64,000 nt of DNA from Phaeodactylibacter sp. (GTDB lineage: Bacteria; Bacteroidota; Bacteroidia; Chitinophagales; Saprospiraceae): contig JAGFJD010000448.1 in NCBI GenBank assembly GCA_024102975.1, positions 27,502-91,501 of the forward strand, read 5' to 3'. A program made the position numbers and the translations under genes. The notes below the pieces were generated by a model. It ran no database searches, was not told the DNA's origin, and saw nothing but the letters and a program-made list of their open reading frames with translations. This document shows, piece by piece, positions 16,558-25,605 of this stretch (positions are counted from its first letter, which is position 1; each line of letters starts with the position of its first letter).

Positions 16558-17808
16558 TTAGAAATGACCAAAATCAATGCTTTTCAGGTAAAATCTCACG
16601 GCATCCACCTCCGGCGGCACGGGAGCAGGGATGCGGACGGCCCGCTGAACGGCATGCAGGTCCTTCAGGCCGCTGCCGGTGAGCAGAGCCACCACGCGGC
16701 TGCCGCTTTTGATCATGCCCATTTCCCGGTACTGCAACAGGCCCGCCAGGGCGGCGGCAGCGGCCGGCTCGGCAAAAAGGCCGGCGGTGCGGCTAAGCAG
16801 GGCAGAAGCGTGGAGAATCTGCTCGTCGGTGACGGTGGTGAAGGCGCCGCCGTACTGTTTTGTATAGGCGGCGGCCATGTAGAAATTGCGCGGCACATCC
16901 ACAGAGATGGAATCGGCGATAGTATGGCTGGGGGTGGAAGCAAAGCGTTCCCGGCCGATGTTGTCCGCCAGATTGCTGCTGCCGGCAGCCTGTACGCCCA
17001 CGATGTGCGGCATTCTTTCGATGAGGCCGGTTTTCAGCAGGTCTTCGAAGCCCTTGTACAGGCCGGAGAGGATCACCCCGTCGCCTGCGGAAACGAAAAC
17101 CTGGCCGGGTATGGAGTGGCCAAGCTGGGAGAAGAGTTCAAAGGAGGCCGTCTTTTTCCCTTCGATGGTCAGCGGGTTGTAAGCCGTATTGCGGTTGTAC
17201 CAGCCGAAAGCCTTTGTCGCTTCGATGCTCAGCTCGAAGGCCTGGTCGTAGTTGCCCTCCACCGGCACGAGGCAGGCGCCGTACATCAGGATTTGGGTGA
17301 GCTTGGCAATGGGGGCCGAGGCCGGCGCGAACACGACCGCCTGCTGGCCCTGAGCCGCGCAGATGCCGGCAATGGAAGAGCCGGCATTGCCGGTGGAGGC
17401 AGCCACGATGGTATCCCAACCCCGTTGCCGGGCATAGGCCGACACGAGGGCGGAGGCGCGATCCTTGAAGGAATAAGTGGGGTTCTGGCTGTCGTCTTTG
17501 AGAAAAAGGCGGAAGGGCAGGGCGTCTTCCCCGAGGCGGTTGCATTCATACAGCGGGGTGCCGCCCACCCGCAGGTTGGGCAGGCTGTCGGCGGAGGCGA
17601 GGGGCAGGAGCGGAAGGAAACGCCCGCGCTCCCACGCCCGGAAATCGGCCCGGCGGGCCAGGGCGGCATAGTCGTAAAGGGTTTTCAGGATGCCCCTGGG
17701 GGGCTGGCCGGGCGCGTTCTCCAACTCGCAACGGGGACAGAGATAAGTGGCCTGCTCCAGCGTGTATTCCCGGTTGCAGGTGATGCATTGATACAGAAAT
17801 TCAGCCAT
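16558..17808 (-). CDS. Threonine-synthase-like PLP enzyme with zinc ribbon
   Basis: A 416-residue fold-type II PLP enzyme. Residues 9-28 are a zinc ribbon (CITC ... CPRC), as in archaeal-type threonine synthases. The PLP lysine is in NPTYSFKDRASALV, followed by VAASTGNAGSSIAG and the glycine-rich phosphate site VSAGDGVILSGLYKG. Threonine synthase would convert phosphohomoserine to threonine. However, it begins 12 bp after a Ppx/GppA gene and is followed by xdhD and ssnA, not by homoserine kinase. A role as an amino-acid ammonia-lyase in the same catabolic unit (compare YgeX) is therefore an alternative. The sequence does not settle this. Confidence 0.8.
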   Translation of the reverse strand: MAEFLYQCITCNREYTLEQATYLCPRCELENAPGQPPRGILKTLYDYAALARRADFRAWERGRFLPLLPLASADSLPNLRVGGTPLYECNRLGEDALPFRLFLKDDSQNPTYSFKDRASALVSAYARQRGWDTIVAASTGNAGSSIAGICAAQGQQAVVFAPASAPIAKLTQILMYGACLVPVEGNYDQAFELSIEATKAFGWYNRNTAYNPLTIEGKKTASFELFSQLGHSIPGQVFVSAGDGVILSGLYKGFEDLLKTGLIERMPHIVGVQAAGSSNLADNIGRERFASTPSHTIADSISVDVPRNFYMAAAYTKQYGGAFTTVTDEQILHASALLSRTAGLFAEPAAAAALAGLLQYREMGMIKSGSRVVALLTGSGLKDLHAVQRAVRIPAPVPPEVDAVRFYLKSIDFGHF

Positions 17809-17820
17809 TTTCCTTTATTC

Positions 17821-18732
17821 TCACCCCCGCATCATCTCAAACAACATCCCTTCCTTCATCGCATAGGCCGAAACGGTGATCTGCCGGATGCCCGCCATTT
17901 CCAGCGCCACTTCGATCAGGATGAGGGCCACGACGATCATGTCCACCCGGTCGAGCGGCATGCCTTTCAGACTGCGGCGTTCTTCGTCGTCCATTTTCAC
18001 CAGCTGCCCGTAAAAAGGATAAAACTTCTCCACCGGGATGGTGGCGTTCAGCGGATGGGCTTTTTCCTCTCCCAGGAAGAACTGCATAACGTCGAAAGTG
18101 CCGGAGGCGCCGACCAGCCGCCGGGCGGGAAAGCGGTCGAGGGCTTCGGCCAGAGGCTGGAGATGCTGGCGGAGGTATTGATGAATGGCCCCGATTTCTT
18201 CCGGCAGGATAGGTTCGTGCCGGTGGAAGGTTTTATACAGGACAGCAACGCCCACGGGGAAGCTTTGCGCCCACAGTACGCCGTTGTAGTCGGCAAGGAT
18301 AAACTCTACGCTGCCGCCGCCGATGTCCATGATAAGCATGCGCTCTTCAGTGGGCGGCACGGCCAGGATCACGCCCTTGTGGATGAGCTCTGCTTCCCGG
18401 TCGCCGCTGATGACGCGTATCTCGATGCCGGTAGTCTCCCACACCTCCCGGATAAAGTCCGGACCGTTGGAGGCCGTGCGCAGGGCGGCGGTGCCGAATA
18501 CGCGCACCTGCTCCACGGGGACGTCGTGAGCGCTGAGAACCTGCCGGAAATGCAGCACGGTTTCCAGCCCGCGCCGGTAGGGGGCGGCGCCGATCGTTTC
18601 GATCCCCTCCTCGGCCAGTTTGACAAAGCGGCGCTCCCGGAAGATCTCCTTGATCTTGCCGGCGAGCCCTTCCTCGGCGATGAGCAGGTGGAAGGTGTTG
18701 GTGCCCAGGTCGATGACTGCGTAGCGGCTCAT
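17821..18732 (-). CDS. Ppx/GppA-family exopolyphosphatase
   Basis: A 303-residue member of the ASKHA (actin-like ATPase) superfamily that hydrolyses polyphosphate or pppGpp. The phosphate-1 motif is YAVIDLGTNTFHLLIAE, and the phosphate-2 motif is LIMDIGGGSVEFILAD with the catalytic Glu preceding (EAELIHKGV). The later motif LVGASGTFDVMQ is also present. The length matches the short Bacteroidota form that lacks the C-terminal HD domain. It starts the minus-strand run that continues with the PLP enzyme. Confidence 0.9.
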   Translation of the reverse strand: MSRYAVIDLGTNTFHLLIAEEGLAGKIKEIFRERRFVKLAEEGIETIGAAPYRRGLETVLHFRQVLSAHDVPVEQVRVFGTAALRTASNGPDFIREVWETTGIEIRVISGDREAELIHKGVILAVPPTEERMLIMDIGGGSVEFILADYNGVLWAQSFPVGVAVLYKTFHRHEPILPEEIGAIHQYLRQHLQPLAEALDRFPARRLVGASGTFDVMQFFLGEEKAHPLNATIPVEKFYPFYGQLVKMDDEERRSLKGMPLDRVDMIVVALILIEVALEMAGIRQITVSAYAMKEGMLFEMMRG

Positions 18733-18939
18733 GTATGGTTGTTGGTTATCTGTTGTTGGTTATCTGTTTGGCTTTATGGCCGCCAGTACAATCGGGCTCC
18801 TAGTGCCGAAAGCACTAGCAACGAGCAACTGGCAACAGCCACTTGTCCAGCGTTCGCCCGAGCTCACGCCGAGGTCCTTAGACAGATACCCTACACCATA
18901 CAATAACCACTAACGGACGGGCATCTACTCTCCGGCGCC

Positions 18940-19440
18940 TCACTGCCCGGCCGGCCCCGGCGCCCCGGCGCCCATCACCTGGTTGAAAAACTGTACGCCC
19001 GCCGGCATGATGGCGTTGGCGTAGGTTTTTTTGCCGTTTTGATAGAAGATGAAATAAGTACAACCCTGGCTGAAGTACAGGTCGGCCTCCAGCCGGTTCT
19101 CGCCCTGCACCTGGTAAAAGATGCGGCCGATAGGCTGGCAGGCAGGCTGGATGGCAGGCACCTCCTCGGAAATATACCGGATGGCGCCCCGGATGTCGGT
19201 CTGCTTGTTCTGGCTGACGCTGAAATCTTTATAGTAGAAAACGTAGTCGATGTAGTCGCACTGTTCCCAGAGCATCTGCAGGGTGTCGAGAGGCAGGCTC
19301 GGATAGAGCTGCTCTCCTTCCGGCGGCTGCGCGGCGGCCTGTTGCTGCCCGGATTGCTGATCTCCCCCCTGGTCTTTAGGGCCGGACTGGCAACTGTAAA
19401 GGATTGAAAAACAAAGCAACAGAAGTACAAAGCGATCCAT
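18940..19440 (-). CDS. Hypothetical lipoprotein
   Basis: A 166-residue protein with lipobox LYSCQS (Cys17), chosen start MDRFVLLLLC at 19440. A Gln/Gly/Pro-rich linker follows (residues 20-43). The mature part (YIDYVFYYKDFSVSQ, DIRGAIRYISEEV, RLEADLYFSQGCTYFIFYQNGKKTYANAIM) is an alpha/beta domain with one Cys. It is common in appearance among Saprospiria lipoproteins but unassigned. It stands alone between convergent or unrelated genes. Confidence 0.7.
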   Translation of the reverse strand: MDRFVLLLLCFSILYSCQSGPKDQGGDQQSGQQQAAAQPPEGEQLYPSLPLDTLQMLWEQCDYIDYVFYYKDFSVSQNKQTDIRGAIRYISEEVPAIQPACQPIGRIFYQVQGENRLEADLYFSQGCTYFIFYQNGKKTYANAIMPAGVQFFNQVMGAGAPGPAGQ

Positions 19441-19581
19441 GCCGTCTCTTTTTGAGGGGGAAAGATACGGAAATGGTTGATTTAGTGGAATGGTTGACTC
19501 GTTATAGTTGCTCCCAATCAACCCATAACCGATTTCCCCCAGAGTTGTCACAGGGGCGGATCAATCAACCTGTAACCACGT

Positions 19582-20721
19582 CTACGGCCGCACCACAATC
19601 AGCCTTCGCGTCGTGATGGCCTTCCCCTGCTCATCGACCAGGCTGTACAGGTAGGTGCCCTTCCGCAGGGCGGAGATGTCCACTTTTTCGGTGTGGCTGC
19701 CGTTGATGTAGTAGCTCTTGCGCCATTCCTCGACGCCCAGGATGTTGTGGATTTTGAGTTTGTAGCGGCCGGCCGGCAGGTTGGTGAACTCGAAGCGCAC
19801 GTTGACGATAGCCGGGTTGGGGAAAGCCCAGACGCCCGGCTTAAGGGCGTCGGCGCTTTGCACGTTGGTGGTGATGTTGTTGGCTTTGTACTCCACGCGC
19901 AGCACCTGGGATTCATCCTCGTTGGCTACTACCAGGGCAATGGGTTCTACAGCCTCGTTGCTGAAGTAGTAGTAGCTGACGGTCGTCAGGGCGCCCAGTT
20001 GGGGCAGGCCGAGGGCCTGGATGGCGATGTCGGTAATGTCCTGCCAGCCAAAGATGCTGATCTTGGCGTCCAGGCGGGTTTCGCGCACTTCGGTGCGCTT
20101 TTCCCGCAGCACGTCGTAGATGCCGCCGGGGATGGTGAGGGTGCCCCAGGCGTCGGCCACGTCGGAGCGCTGGATGTTGAGGCGGATGCGCAGGGAGTCG
20201 GGGGTGATGGGCAGGTTGTCGAGCACGCCGGCGGGCAGGTCGTCCGCTGAAAAGGGCAGAGAGAGGTTGGACTGCGACTCGTTCATGTCCAGGTAGTTGA
20301 GTGGGGCGCGTTGCTGGACGACGGGCGGGTCGTACCGGTAAGGGGCTTCCAGGCCCAGCCCCAGGGGGTCTACGCCGAAAAAGCCCAGCAATTCCACTTT
20401 GCTGTTGCTCACCCGGTAATAAGCGGTAAGGTTATTGGCGAGGCCGGCGTGGTAGGAAGCGTTGGGGAAAGCGTAACTGCCCGGCCCCTGCATGGCGGGC
20501 AGCAGCAGCGTCCGCCGGGGAAAGGGCGACTGCAGGGTGGTGAAATCCCAGCTCTGGGCCGGCCCGCTGTCGGTGATGTAATTGCCGGCGGGCAGGTTGT
20601 CGACGGCCGTAAGCAGGGTGTCTCCTGCATTGGGGAAGCTCGAGTTGGTTATGGTGACCTGTGCCGGTGCCAGGGTAGCGCTTAAAATGGCCAGCACGAG
20701 GAGGCGTAATTTTTTTTTCAT
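19582..20721 (-). CDS. T9SS-exported protein with C-terminal sorting domain
   Basis: A 379-residue secreted protein. The signal peptide ends LAPAQ (about residue 20). The central 250 residues form an unfamiliar beta-rich domain (SGPAQSWDFTTLQSPFP, YFSNEAVEPIALVV). The last 80 residues are a type A T9SS sorting domain: WAFPNPAIVNVRFEFTNL, GRYKLKIHNILGVEE and GTYLYSLVDEQGKAIT ending RRLIVVRP. It is therefore exported across the outer membrane and anchored or released by the T9SS. The function of the passenger is unknown. Confidence 0.88.
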   Translation of the reverse strand: MKKKLRLLVLAILSATLAPAQVTITNSSFPNAGDTLLTAVDNLPAGNYITDSGPAQSWDFTTLQSPFPRRTLLLPAMQGPGSYAFPNASYHAGLANNLTAYYRVSNSKVELLGFFGVDPLGLGLEAPYRYDPPVVQQRAPLNYLDMNESQSNLSLPFSADDLPAGVLDNLPITPDSLRIRLNIQRSDVADAWGTLTIPGGIYDVLREKRTEVRETRLDAKISIFGWQDITDIAIQALGLPQLGALTTVSYYYFSNEAVEPIALVVANEDESQVLRVEYKANNITTNVQSADALKPGVWAFPNPAIVNVRFEFTNLPAGRYKLKIHNILGVEEWRKSYYINGSHTEKVDISALRKGTYLYSLVDEQGKAITTRRLIVVRP

Positions 20722-20866
20722 GCATGGAATTTTTTATTGAATACTTCATTGTAAGGAACCGGACGCGAATAATGATACCTAAAACCTGGCCCAAGCCCCG
20801 GTTAATCATTCAATCATTCAGTCATTCATTCAGCCCATATCCTTAGGTGCCATAAAGGTACTGTAT

Positions 20867-21229
20867 TTGGGGCAAAGGTGCCAGGCGGGGGTTTCTGAAA
20901 ATAAGCTGAGGGGATGGTGGATATGCCGTGCTTCAGCGAATGGAGGCCGGGATCGAGATCAAACCCTTGGCATTGTTGTCCAAAAAACTTATCTTGCTTC
21001 CATTTCCAATCCGGTTGCGCAGGCTGTAAATATAGCCATTCCCACAGGGTCATGGAGCCTAAAGCTCTTCTCTGCCGATGGGAAACTGGCTTACCAGTCA
21101 ACGGTTGTCATGCATCAGCCCGGCCTGAAGCTTGTAGAAATGGCGCACCTTCCTTCCGGTATATATGTGTGCCAGTTGCTCGAAACCAGCACCGGCCAGG
21201 CCCACTTCGCCAAGATTTATAAGTACTAA
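20867..21229 (+). pseudogene. Orphan T9SS sorting-domain remnant
   Basis: The open frame encodes, from about codon 47, a recognisable sorting-domain core (ISNPVAQAVNIAIPTG, SWSLKLFSADGKLAY, MAHLPSGIYVCQLLE, FAKIYKY). The 45 residues before it are Cys/Arg/Trp-rich and have no signal peptide, and there is no passenger domain. This looks like the surviving 3' end of a decayed exported protein gene. The ORF start is arbitrary. Confidence 0.65.
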
Positions 21230-21308
21230 AACCTTTTTCGCCCTTCTCAGCTTGTCGGCATGTTGTCCGGTAGGCTGGAAGAGTGTTTTTTTTTAAAAAA
21301 CTGCGCTT

Positions 21309-22337
21309 ATGAAAATAAATATACTTTTTGCTATAGCCCTGGTTAACCTGTTTCCCCCCAATTCTTATCTCAAGGCACAGGGAATAAGAGGAGGAGAGAT
21401 GATGGCTGAAACCGGAAACAATTTATTGGCAATGGTAGATGTGAAAATTTATCGGGAAGGGCCTAGAGTGCCATTTATCTTATTTGACTGGGGTGATGGC
21501 ACTACCGATACGCTCACGGGGTCTACAGCTTTGACTGCTGACCCTGATGTAATTGTAGACTTTTATTTCGGCACCCATCAATACGACACCTTTAACGTAT
21601 ACATTTTAAGTGTGCAAGACAGCTTCCTCATCCCGGATATTGCCAACATCCCCAATTCGGGCAGCCAGGTTTTTTACCTCCGGGATACCTTTGGTATCGA
21701 CAACGAGGAAGATTTTTTCAACAATATCGGCCCTACTATCAGGATGCCCAACTTCATACGCTCTCAGGTCAATATCGAAGTAGCGCCCAACGGAGCCATC
21801 ATCCACGACCCGATAGTAAGCAATGGCGGCAACTACTTTTCCTATATCGTCGAGGCCTTAGTACCCTTTCCGGCGGAAGGCTATGCTTTTCCTGAAGCTA
21901 CCGACTCCCTGGTTTGTTGCATCACCTGGGATCAGCCCCTGGCACCAGGCAAATATGCCTTTGGTATCCGCGCCTACAGTTACCGCCGATCAGACGACAG
22001 CTTTTTTGGCACTACTACCCGGCTGATGACGATCGAGGTAGATTCTTCTATGATCACCTCCGGCCTGGAGATATGGGAAGAGCCGCCTTTTGATATCTTT
22101 CCCAACCCCGCAGCGGAAGCAGTGTACTTGCAGTTCGATGCCCCACCCGCCCCTCGGGCGGAAGTGCATATCTACGACATGTTCGGCAGGAAGGCCTATT
22201 CCGGTACGCTGGATGGGGCCGGGCTGGGCAGGAGGCTGGCGATTCCTGTAGCCGGTTGGCCGCCGGGCATGTATGTGGCCGAGGTGCGCTCAAGGGGGCG
22301 GGTAGGCATGCGGAAGTTTGTAGTCGGGGCAAGATGA
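21309..22337 (+). CDS. T9SS-exported protein with PKD-like N-terminal region
   Basis: A 342-residue secreted protein; the signal peptide runs to about residue 23 (YLKAQ). Residues 45-110 carry FDWGDGTTDTLTG and FGTHQYDTFNVYILSV, the W-G-D-G plus strand pattern of PKD domains. The C-terminal 80 residues are a type A sorting domain (FDIFPNPAAEAVYLQFD, VHIYDMFGRKAYSG, GMYVAEVRSRGRVGMRKFVV). It should be exported by the T9SS. The target is unknown. Confidence 0.85.
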   Translation: MKINILFAIALVNLFPPNSYLKAQGIRGGEMMAETGNNLLAMVDVKIYREGPRVPFILFDWGDGTTDTLTGSTALTADPDVIVDFYFGTHQYDTFNVYILSVQDSFLIPDIANIPNSGSQVFYLRDTFGIDNEEDFFNNIGPTIRMPNFIRSQVNIEVAPNGAIIHDPIVSNGGNYFSYIVEALVPFPAEGYAFPEATDSLVCCITWDQPLAPGKYAFGIRAYSYRRSDDSFFGTTTRLMTIEVDSSMITSGLEIWEEPPFDIFPNPAAEAVYLQFDAPPAPRAEVHIYDMFGRKAYSGTLDGAGLGRRLAIPVAGWPPGMYVAEVRSRGRVGMRKFVVGAR

Positions 22338-22558
22338 AGGGATACTTGAGACTAACAAACGTACCCGCAGACGGGTTGGCTAAATGGGATGGGTATGCCT
22401 GGAAAGCGTTTGATTTTACTGGTTACGGTTTTGACAGCTGCCTCTACTCTCCCGTTAAAACAACAAGCGGCCGGTTTCCGCACCCGCAGGATCCCATGGC
22501 ATAGTGATCGCTACAGCTGTGTGAAAACCAGCCGCCTGAAGCTTCCGGAAGTTGCCCT

Positions 22559-23002
22559 TCACGAATTCAAAACACCATACTCCGAAAATGCAAAGGTGAT
22601 AAGGTCAAAGGTGGTGATGATCCCTACCAGCTTGCCCTTGTCGATGACGGGAAGGGCGTGAAAGAGGTTCTCCCGGAAAAAACCAGCCGCCATTTCCAGC
22701 GAATCCTCGGGGTTGAGCGTGGCGACCTGTTTGGTCATCACCTCGCCCACCAGCAGGGAACGCATGATGGCGTCGTTATATTCATTGCTCTTCTCCGTCT
22801 TGAAGAGCGTGAAGCCGTGCAACAGGCGGAAATAATCCGACTTGCTGATGATGCCCACCACTTTGCCTTTGTCGGCCACGGGAATGTGGTGGATATTGTT
22901 CATGCGGAAAATATCCTGCACCTTGCTCATCGTATCGTCGGGGCCAACCGTGATGACCGGCGTGCTCATGATCTGCCCGACAGTGGTGGTTTTATCTTTC
23001 AT
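22559..23002 (-). CDS. Two-CBS-domain protein
   Basis: A 147-residue protein made of a CBS pair. The first is VGQIMSTPVITVGPDD ... IHHIPVADKGKVVGIISKSD, and the second is VGEVMTKQVATLNPED ... FHALPVIDKGKLVGIITTFD. CBS pairs bind adenine nucleotides and sense energy state. The ATG at 23002 is chosen because the first CBS motif follows at once. A paralogue lies 164 bp upstream, followed in turn by a lipoprotein and Hsp20 gene. The shared minus strand and theme suggest one stress/energy-sensing unit, although a repeat separates the two CBS genes. Confidence 0.88.
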   Translation of the reverse strand: MKDKTTTVGQIMSTPVITVGPDDTMSKVQDIFRMNNIHHIPVADKGKVVGIISKSDYFRLLHGFTLFKTEKSNEYNDAIMRSLLVGEVMTKQVATLNPEDSLEMAAGFFRENLFHALPVIDKGKLVGIITTFDLITFAFSEYGVLNS

Positions 23003-23133
23003 CGATGGCCTTTTTTTGTTTCCGATTATTTGAATTTGTCCTGCCAATCCAGCCTCCCTCAATCTCCCCGAACCACCTTCGCCTCCGGCTACGGCGGTCA
23101 ATGAGGGGGGAAGCGCCCATAACGGGGCTGCTA

Positions 23134-23166
23134 AATCCTGTCAATCCTGTTATCCTGTTATCCTGT
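23134..23166. repeat. Short TATCCTGT-type tandem repeat
   Basis: Units AATCCTGTC, AATCCTGT, TATCCTGT, TATCCTGTC end directly at the stop codon of the second CBS gene. They are the same subunit family as the array at 13593-13720. Confidence 0.75.
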
Positions 23167-23622
23167 CTACTCTTCGTACGCCTCCTCCTCCTTTTCCACT
23201 TCGACATTATTGAAGCTGAAGTTGAGCAGGTCGTGGGTCGTGATCAGGCCGATGAGGCGGTTGTCCTCGACAATAGGCAGCGCATGGAACTTATTGGCCA
23301 GGAAGATATCTGCCGCCAGGCCGATGGTGTCGTCTGGGTCGAGGGTGATCGGGTACCGGGTCATGATATCCGCAGCCGTGAGGCGTTTATACTCTTTTTC
23401 AGAATAGGCTCTGCCCGTCGTCTGCAAAGACAACACATGGGCGACCTTGAAGATGTCTTCCTTGCTGATGATGCCCACCAGCTGCTCGCCCTTGTCGACG
23501 ACAGGGAGGTGGTGAAAATCATTCTCGCGAAAGAGATCCTGAATGGCTTTTGCTGGCTTGTCGGGGGGGACCGTTACCAGCCTGGTGGTCATAATTTCCC
23601 GAATAGCTTTGTCCGGATTCAT
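23167..23622 (-). CDS. Two-CBS-domain protein
   Basis: A 151-residue CBS-pair protein paralogous to the one at 22559. Motif 1 is REIMTTRLVTVPPDK ... FHHLPVVDKGEQLVGIISKED; motif 2 is ADIMTRYPITLDPDD ... FHALPIVEDNRLIGLITTHD. It ends in an acidic tail (EVEKEEEAYEE). It lies 30 bp downstream of a lipoprotein gene and very likely shares its mRNA. It probably binds AMP/ATP. Confidence 0.88.
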   Translation of the reverse strand: MNPDKAIREIMTTRLVTVPPDKPAKAIQDLFRENDFHHLPVVDKGEQLVGIISKEDIFKVAHVLSLQTTGRAYSEKEYKRLTAADIMTRYPITLDPDDTIGLAADIFLANKFHALPIVEDNRLIGLITTHDLLNFSFNNVEVEKEEEAYEE

Positions 23623-23652
23623 GATGGCCGTTTTTAAGGTTAGTCAATTACT

Positions 23653-24396
23653 TTACTTCTGTGCGAAATATGTCTGCGAGGCTTCGAAGTTGCCGAACAG
23701 TTTCAGTACTTCCAGCAATGCCGGCTGCAGGGTTTGGCTGGCAATGGCCAGTTGCCGCCGGTTGGCGCTGTCAAACGTTTCTGCGAAATCATACAGCGCT
23801 TCCTGCATGGCGTCCTGCCGGACAGCCAACTGCCGGAGCCGCGCCTCGTCAAACTCATAGAGTTCGGCATCCAACTGCTGGCCCCGGATGGCCTTCCAGT
23901 CTTCGATCGCCTGGTAGAGCAGATGTTCGTAATCGCCCCACTCCACCAGGCACATCATTTCGTCTTCGGCAGCTTCGGCCAGAAAACCAATGTCGTCCTG
24001 AAATTCATAGAGCCTGTCCAGGTAATAGTCTAAACCATAGTGCCGGCGCAGCTCCATGAACTCGTACTTCACGTGCTCCAGCTGGTTGGCGGCGATAACC
24101 ATATTGTTGGCGTCGATGGCGTAATAGGCGTCGCCCAGCCAGTTGTCGATCCGGTTCAGCGCTTCGGCCTCTCCCGGCAGGTAGCCTTCGTATTGCTTCT
24201 TCAGCTTCTGCCACTGGAATTCCAGGTAGAATACCGAACGCTTGGCCTGATGGACATCGCCTTCGTACGAATAAGCCAGAGCGGGTATAAATGCACGGTC
24301 GAAACGCACCATGGCCTTTCTGATCTGTGTGGTGTCGCACCCCGTGATCAGTGAGGCTAGGACGGTAATGCTAACTGCGTGGGCCAGAAATTTCAT
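23653..24396 (-). CDS. Helical lipoprotein in Hsp20/CBS unit
   Basis: A 247-residue protein from the ATG at 24396, with lipobox LITGCD (Cys20). The mature protein is almost entirely helical and rich in Tyr, Glu and Gln (FYLEFQWQKLKKQYEGY, LEHVKYEFMELRRHYGLDYYLDRLYEFQDD). It resembles periplasmic four-helix stress proteins but I cannot name the family. It begins 24 bp after the Hsp20 stop codon and precedes two CBS genes, so envelope stress is a reasonable guess. Confidence 0.7.
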   Translation of the reverse strand: MKFLAHAVSITVLASLITGCDTTQIRKAMVRFDRAFIPALAYSYEGDVHQAKRSVFYLEFQWQKLKKQYEGYLPGEAEALNRIDNWLGDAYYAIDANNMVIAANQLEHVKYEFMELRRHYGLDYYLDRLYEFQDDIGFLAEAAEDEMMCLVEWGDYEHLLYQAIEDWKAIRGQQLDAELYEFDEARLRQLAVRQDAMQEALYDFAETFDSANRRQLAIASQTLQPALLEVLKLFGNFEASQTYFAQK

Positions 24397-24420
24397 GGTG
24401 CGTTTGTTTTGGTTAATCAA

Positions 24421-24840
24421 TCACTTGATCTCGATCTTCTTGATCTTTTCTTTCTTTTCAGCTTTCAGTTTCGGTAACGTCAGGTACAGAATACCATCCA
24501 CGTAGTTAGCCAGAATAGCCTCCTCTTTCACATTCTCAGGCAGGTAGAACGACCGCCTGAAGGAACGGAAGCTAAACTCCTTACGCATGTAGTTGTCCTC
24601 CTTCTCTTCCTTCTCTGCCTTCGTCTCGGCGCTGATGTACAGCACTCCTTCCTTGACCTCTACCTTGAAGTCTTCTTTCTTCATGCCGGGTGCCGCAACT
24701 TCCACTTTGAAATCCTTTTCGGTTTCGGCGACGTTAACAGCGGGAAGCCTGTCTTCTCTCCACCACTTGTTAAAGAAGTCGTCATCTGCGAAGAAGCGGT
24801 CCACCCATGGCATCAGGCTGGTTCTTTTCATCAGTGACAT
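24421..24840 (-). CDS. Hsp20 small heat-shock protein
   Basis: A 139-residue alpha-crystallin-type chaperone that holds unfolding proteins. The domain spans about residues 33-130: LPAVNVAETEKDFKVEVAAPG, MKKEDFKVEVKEGVLYIS, the arginine-containing strand FSFRSFRRSFYLPENV, and the closing YVDGILYLTLPK. A Lys-rich tail follows. A TATATTTG box lies 47-54 bp upstream. It is the first gene of a likely operon with the lipoprotein and CBS genes. Confidence 0.93.
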   Translation of the reverse strand: MSLMKRTSLMPWVDRFFADDDFFNKWWREDRLPAVNVAETEKDFKVEVAAPGMKKEDFKVEVKEGVLYISAETKAEKEEKEDNYMRKEFSFRSFRRSFYLPENVKEEAILANYVDGILYLTLPKLKAEKKEKIKKIEIK

Positions 24841-24886
24841 GGTTCTTTTTATTTTGGTTAAGTATTGGTTACGAACTATTTATGCT

Positions 24887-24894
24887 CAAATATA
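24887..24894 (-). promoter_or_regulatory. Putative -7 box (TATATTTG) upstream of hsp20
   Basis: On the minus strand TATATTTG matches the Bacteroidota TAnnTTTG consensus. No convincing TTTG (-33) element is seen at the right spacing, so this is a tentative promoter. Confidence 0.45.
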
Positions 24895-24950
24895 TCCTTC
24901 TCTTCCCCTCTCCGCGCATGAGAAATATCATCCGGTTTTGTTGATTTTCA

Positions 24951-25511
24951 TCAGCGCCCCGGGAAAAAACCCGCCCGCAGGCTCAGCGCCGTGTAAAAAC
25001 TGCTGTAGCTGCCGCAACCCACGTCTTCCAGGTTCTCGGCACCCCACAGCCAGCGATACCCGCCGACGTAAGCCAGGCTGAGATGCCGGGTGAGCGGAAA
25101 TTCAATGCCCACCTCCGGGCTGGCCGCCCAGGCCTTCTCCACCTGCGTCCCTTCGCTGACGTGCTTCTGTATGGCTTCCATGCCGGCCTCGCCGCGCCCC
25201 AGCCTCAACCCGAAATCGAGATTCAGCCGGGAGGTGACCGGATAGAGAAAAGCTCCCTGAAAACCATATTCCTCCAAAGTCGACTCGTAGGTAGGCCGCT
25301 GGGCCGGGGTTACATCCTTCAGCCCGTAAACACCAACCATGACCCGTCCGTTGGAAACGCCGGCCGTCATGCCTGCCGACAAAGCGTTGGCGCCGTTGAC
25401 CTCGCTGAGCAATACCGTGACACCACCGTGATAGCCCCACTCCCGCGGCTGCCCGGAAGCTGCGCTCCACATACCCAGGATCACAGAAAAAAGGAAAAGC
25501 CATTTTTTCAT
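24951..25511 (-). CDS. Putative outer-membrane beta-barrel protein
   Basis: A 186-residue protein with a signal peptide (cleavage near AASGQ, residue 21). Eight or so amphipathic strands follow (WGYHGGVTVLLSEV, NGRVMVGVYGLKDV, RLNLDFGLRLGRGEA, ASPEVGIEFPLTRHLSLAYVGG), ending FYTALSLRAGFFPGR, the pattern of small outer-membrane barrels. It lies upstream of, and transcribed in the same direction as, the hsp20 run, separated by 110 bp. No ligand is evident. Confidence 0.65.
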   Translation of the reverse strand: MKKWLFLFSVILGMWSAASGQPREWGYHGGVTVLLSEVNGANALSAGMTAGVSNGRVMVGVYGLKDVTPAQRPTYESTLEEYGFQGAFLYPVTSRLNLDFGLRLGRGEAGMEAIQKHVSEGTQVEKAWAASPEVGIEFPLTRHLSLAYVGGYRWLWGAENLEDVGCGSYSSFYTALSLRAGFFPGR

Positions 25512-25605
25512 CGCTTCAGGCTTTGGTTGTATTCTTCAAGGTAACCGGATTGACAGCAGGACGCGATGATGAAGAATAGCCGGAAAAGATGATTTTTGTC
25601 AGTGC

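Noticed and set aside
16564..18906. 780-codon frame antisense to the threonine-synthase-like and Ppx genes
   Set aside because: It spans two well-supported genes on the other strand and reads as shadow sequence.
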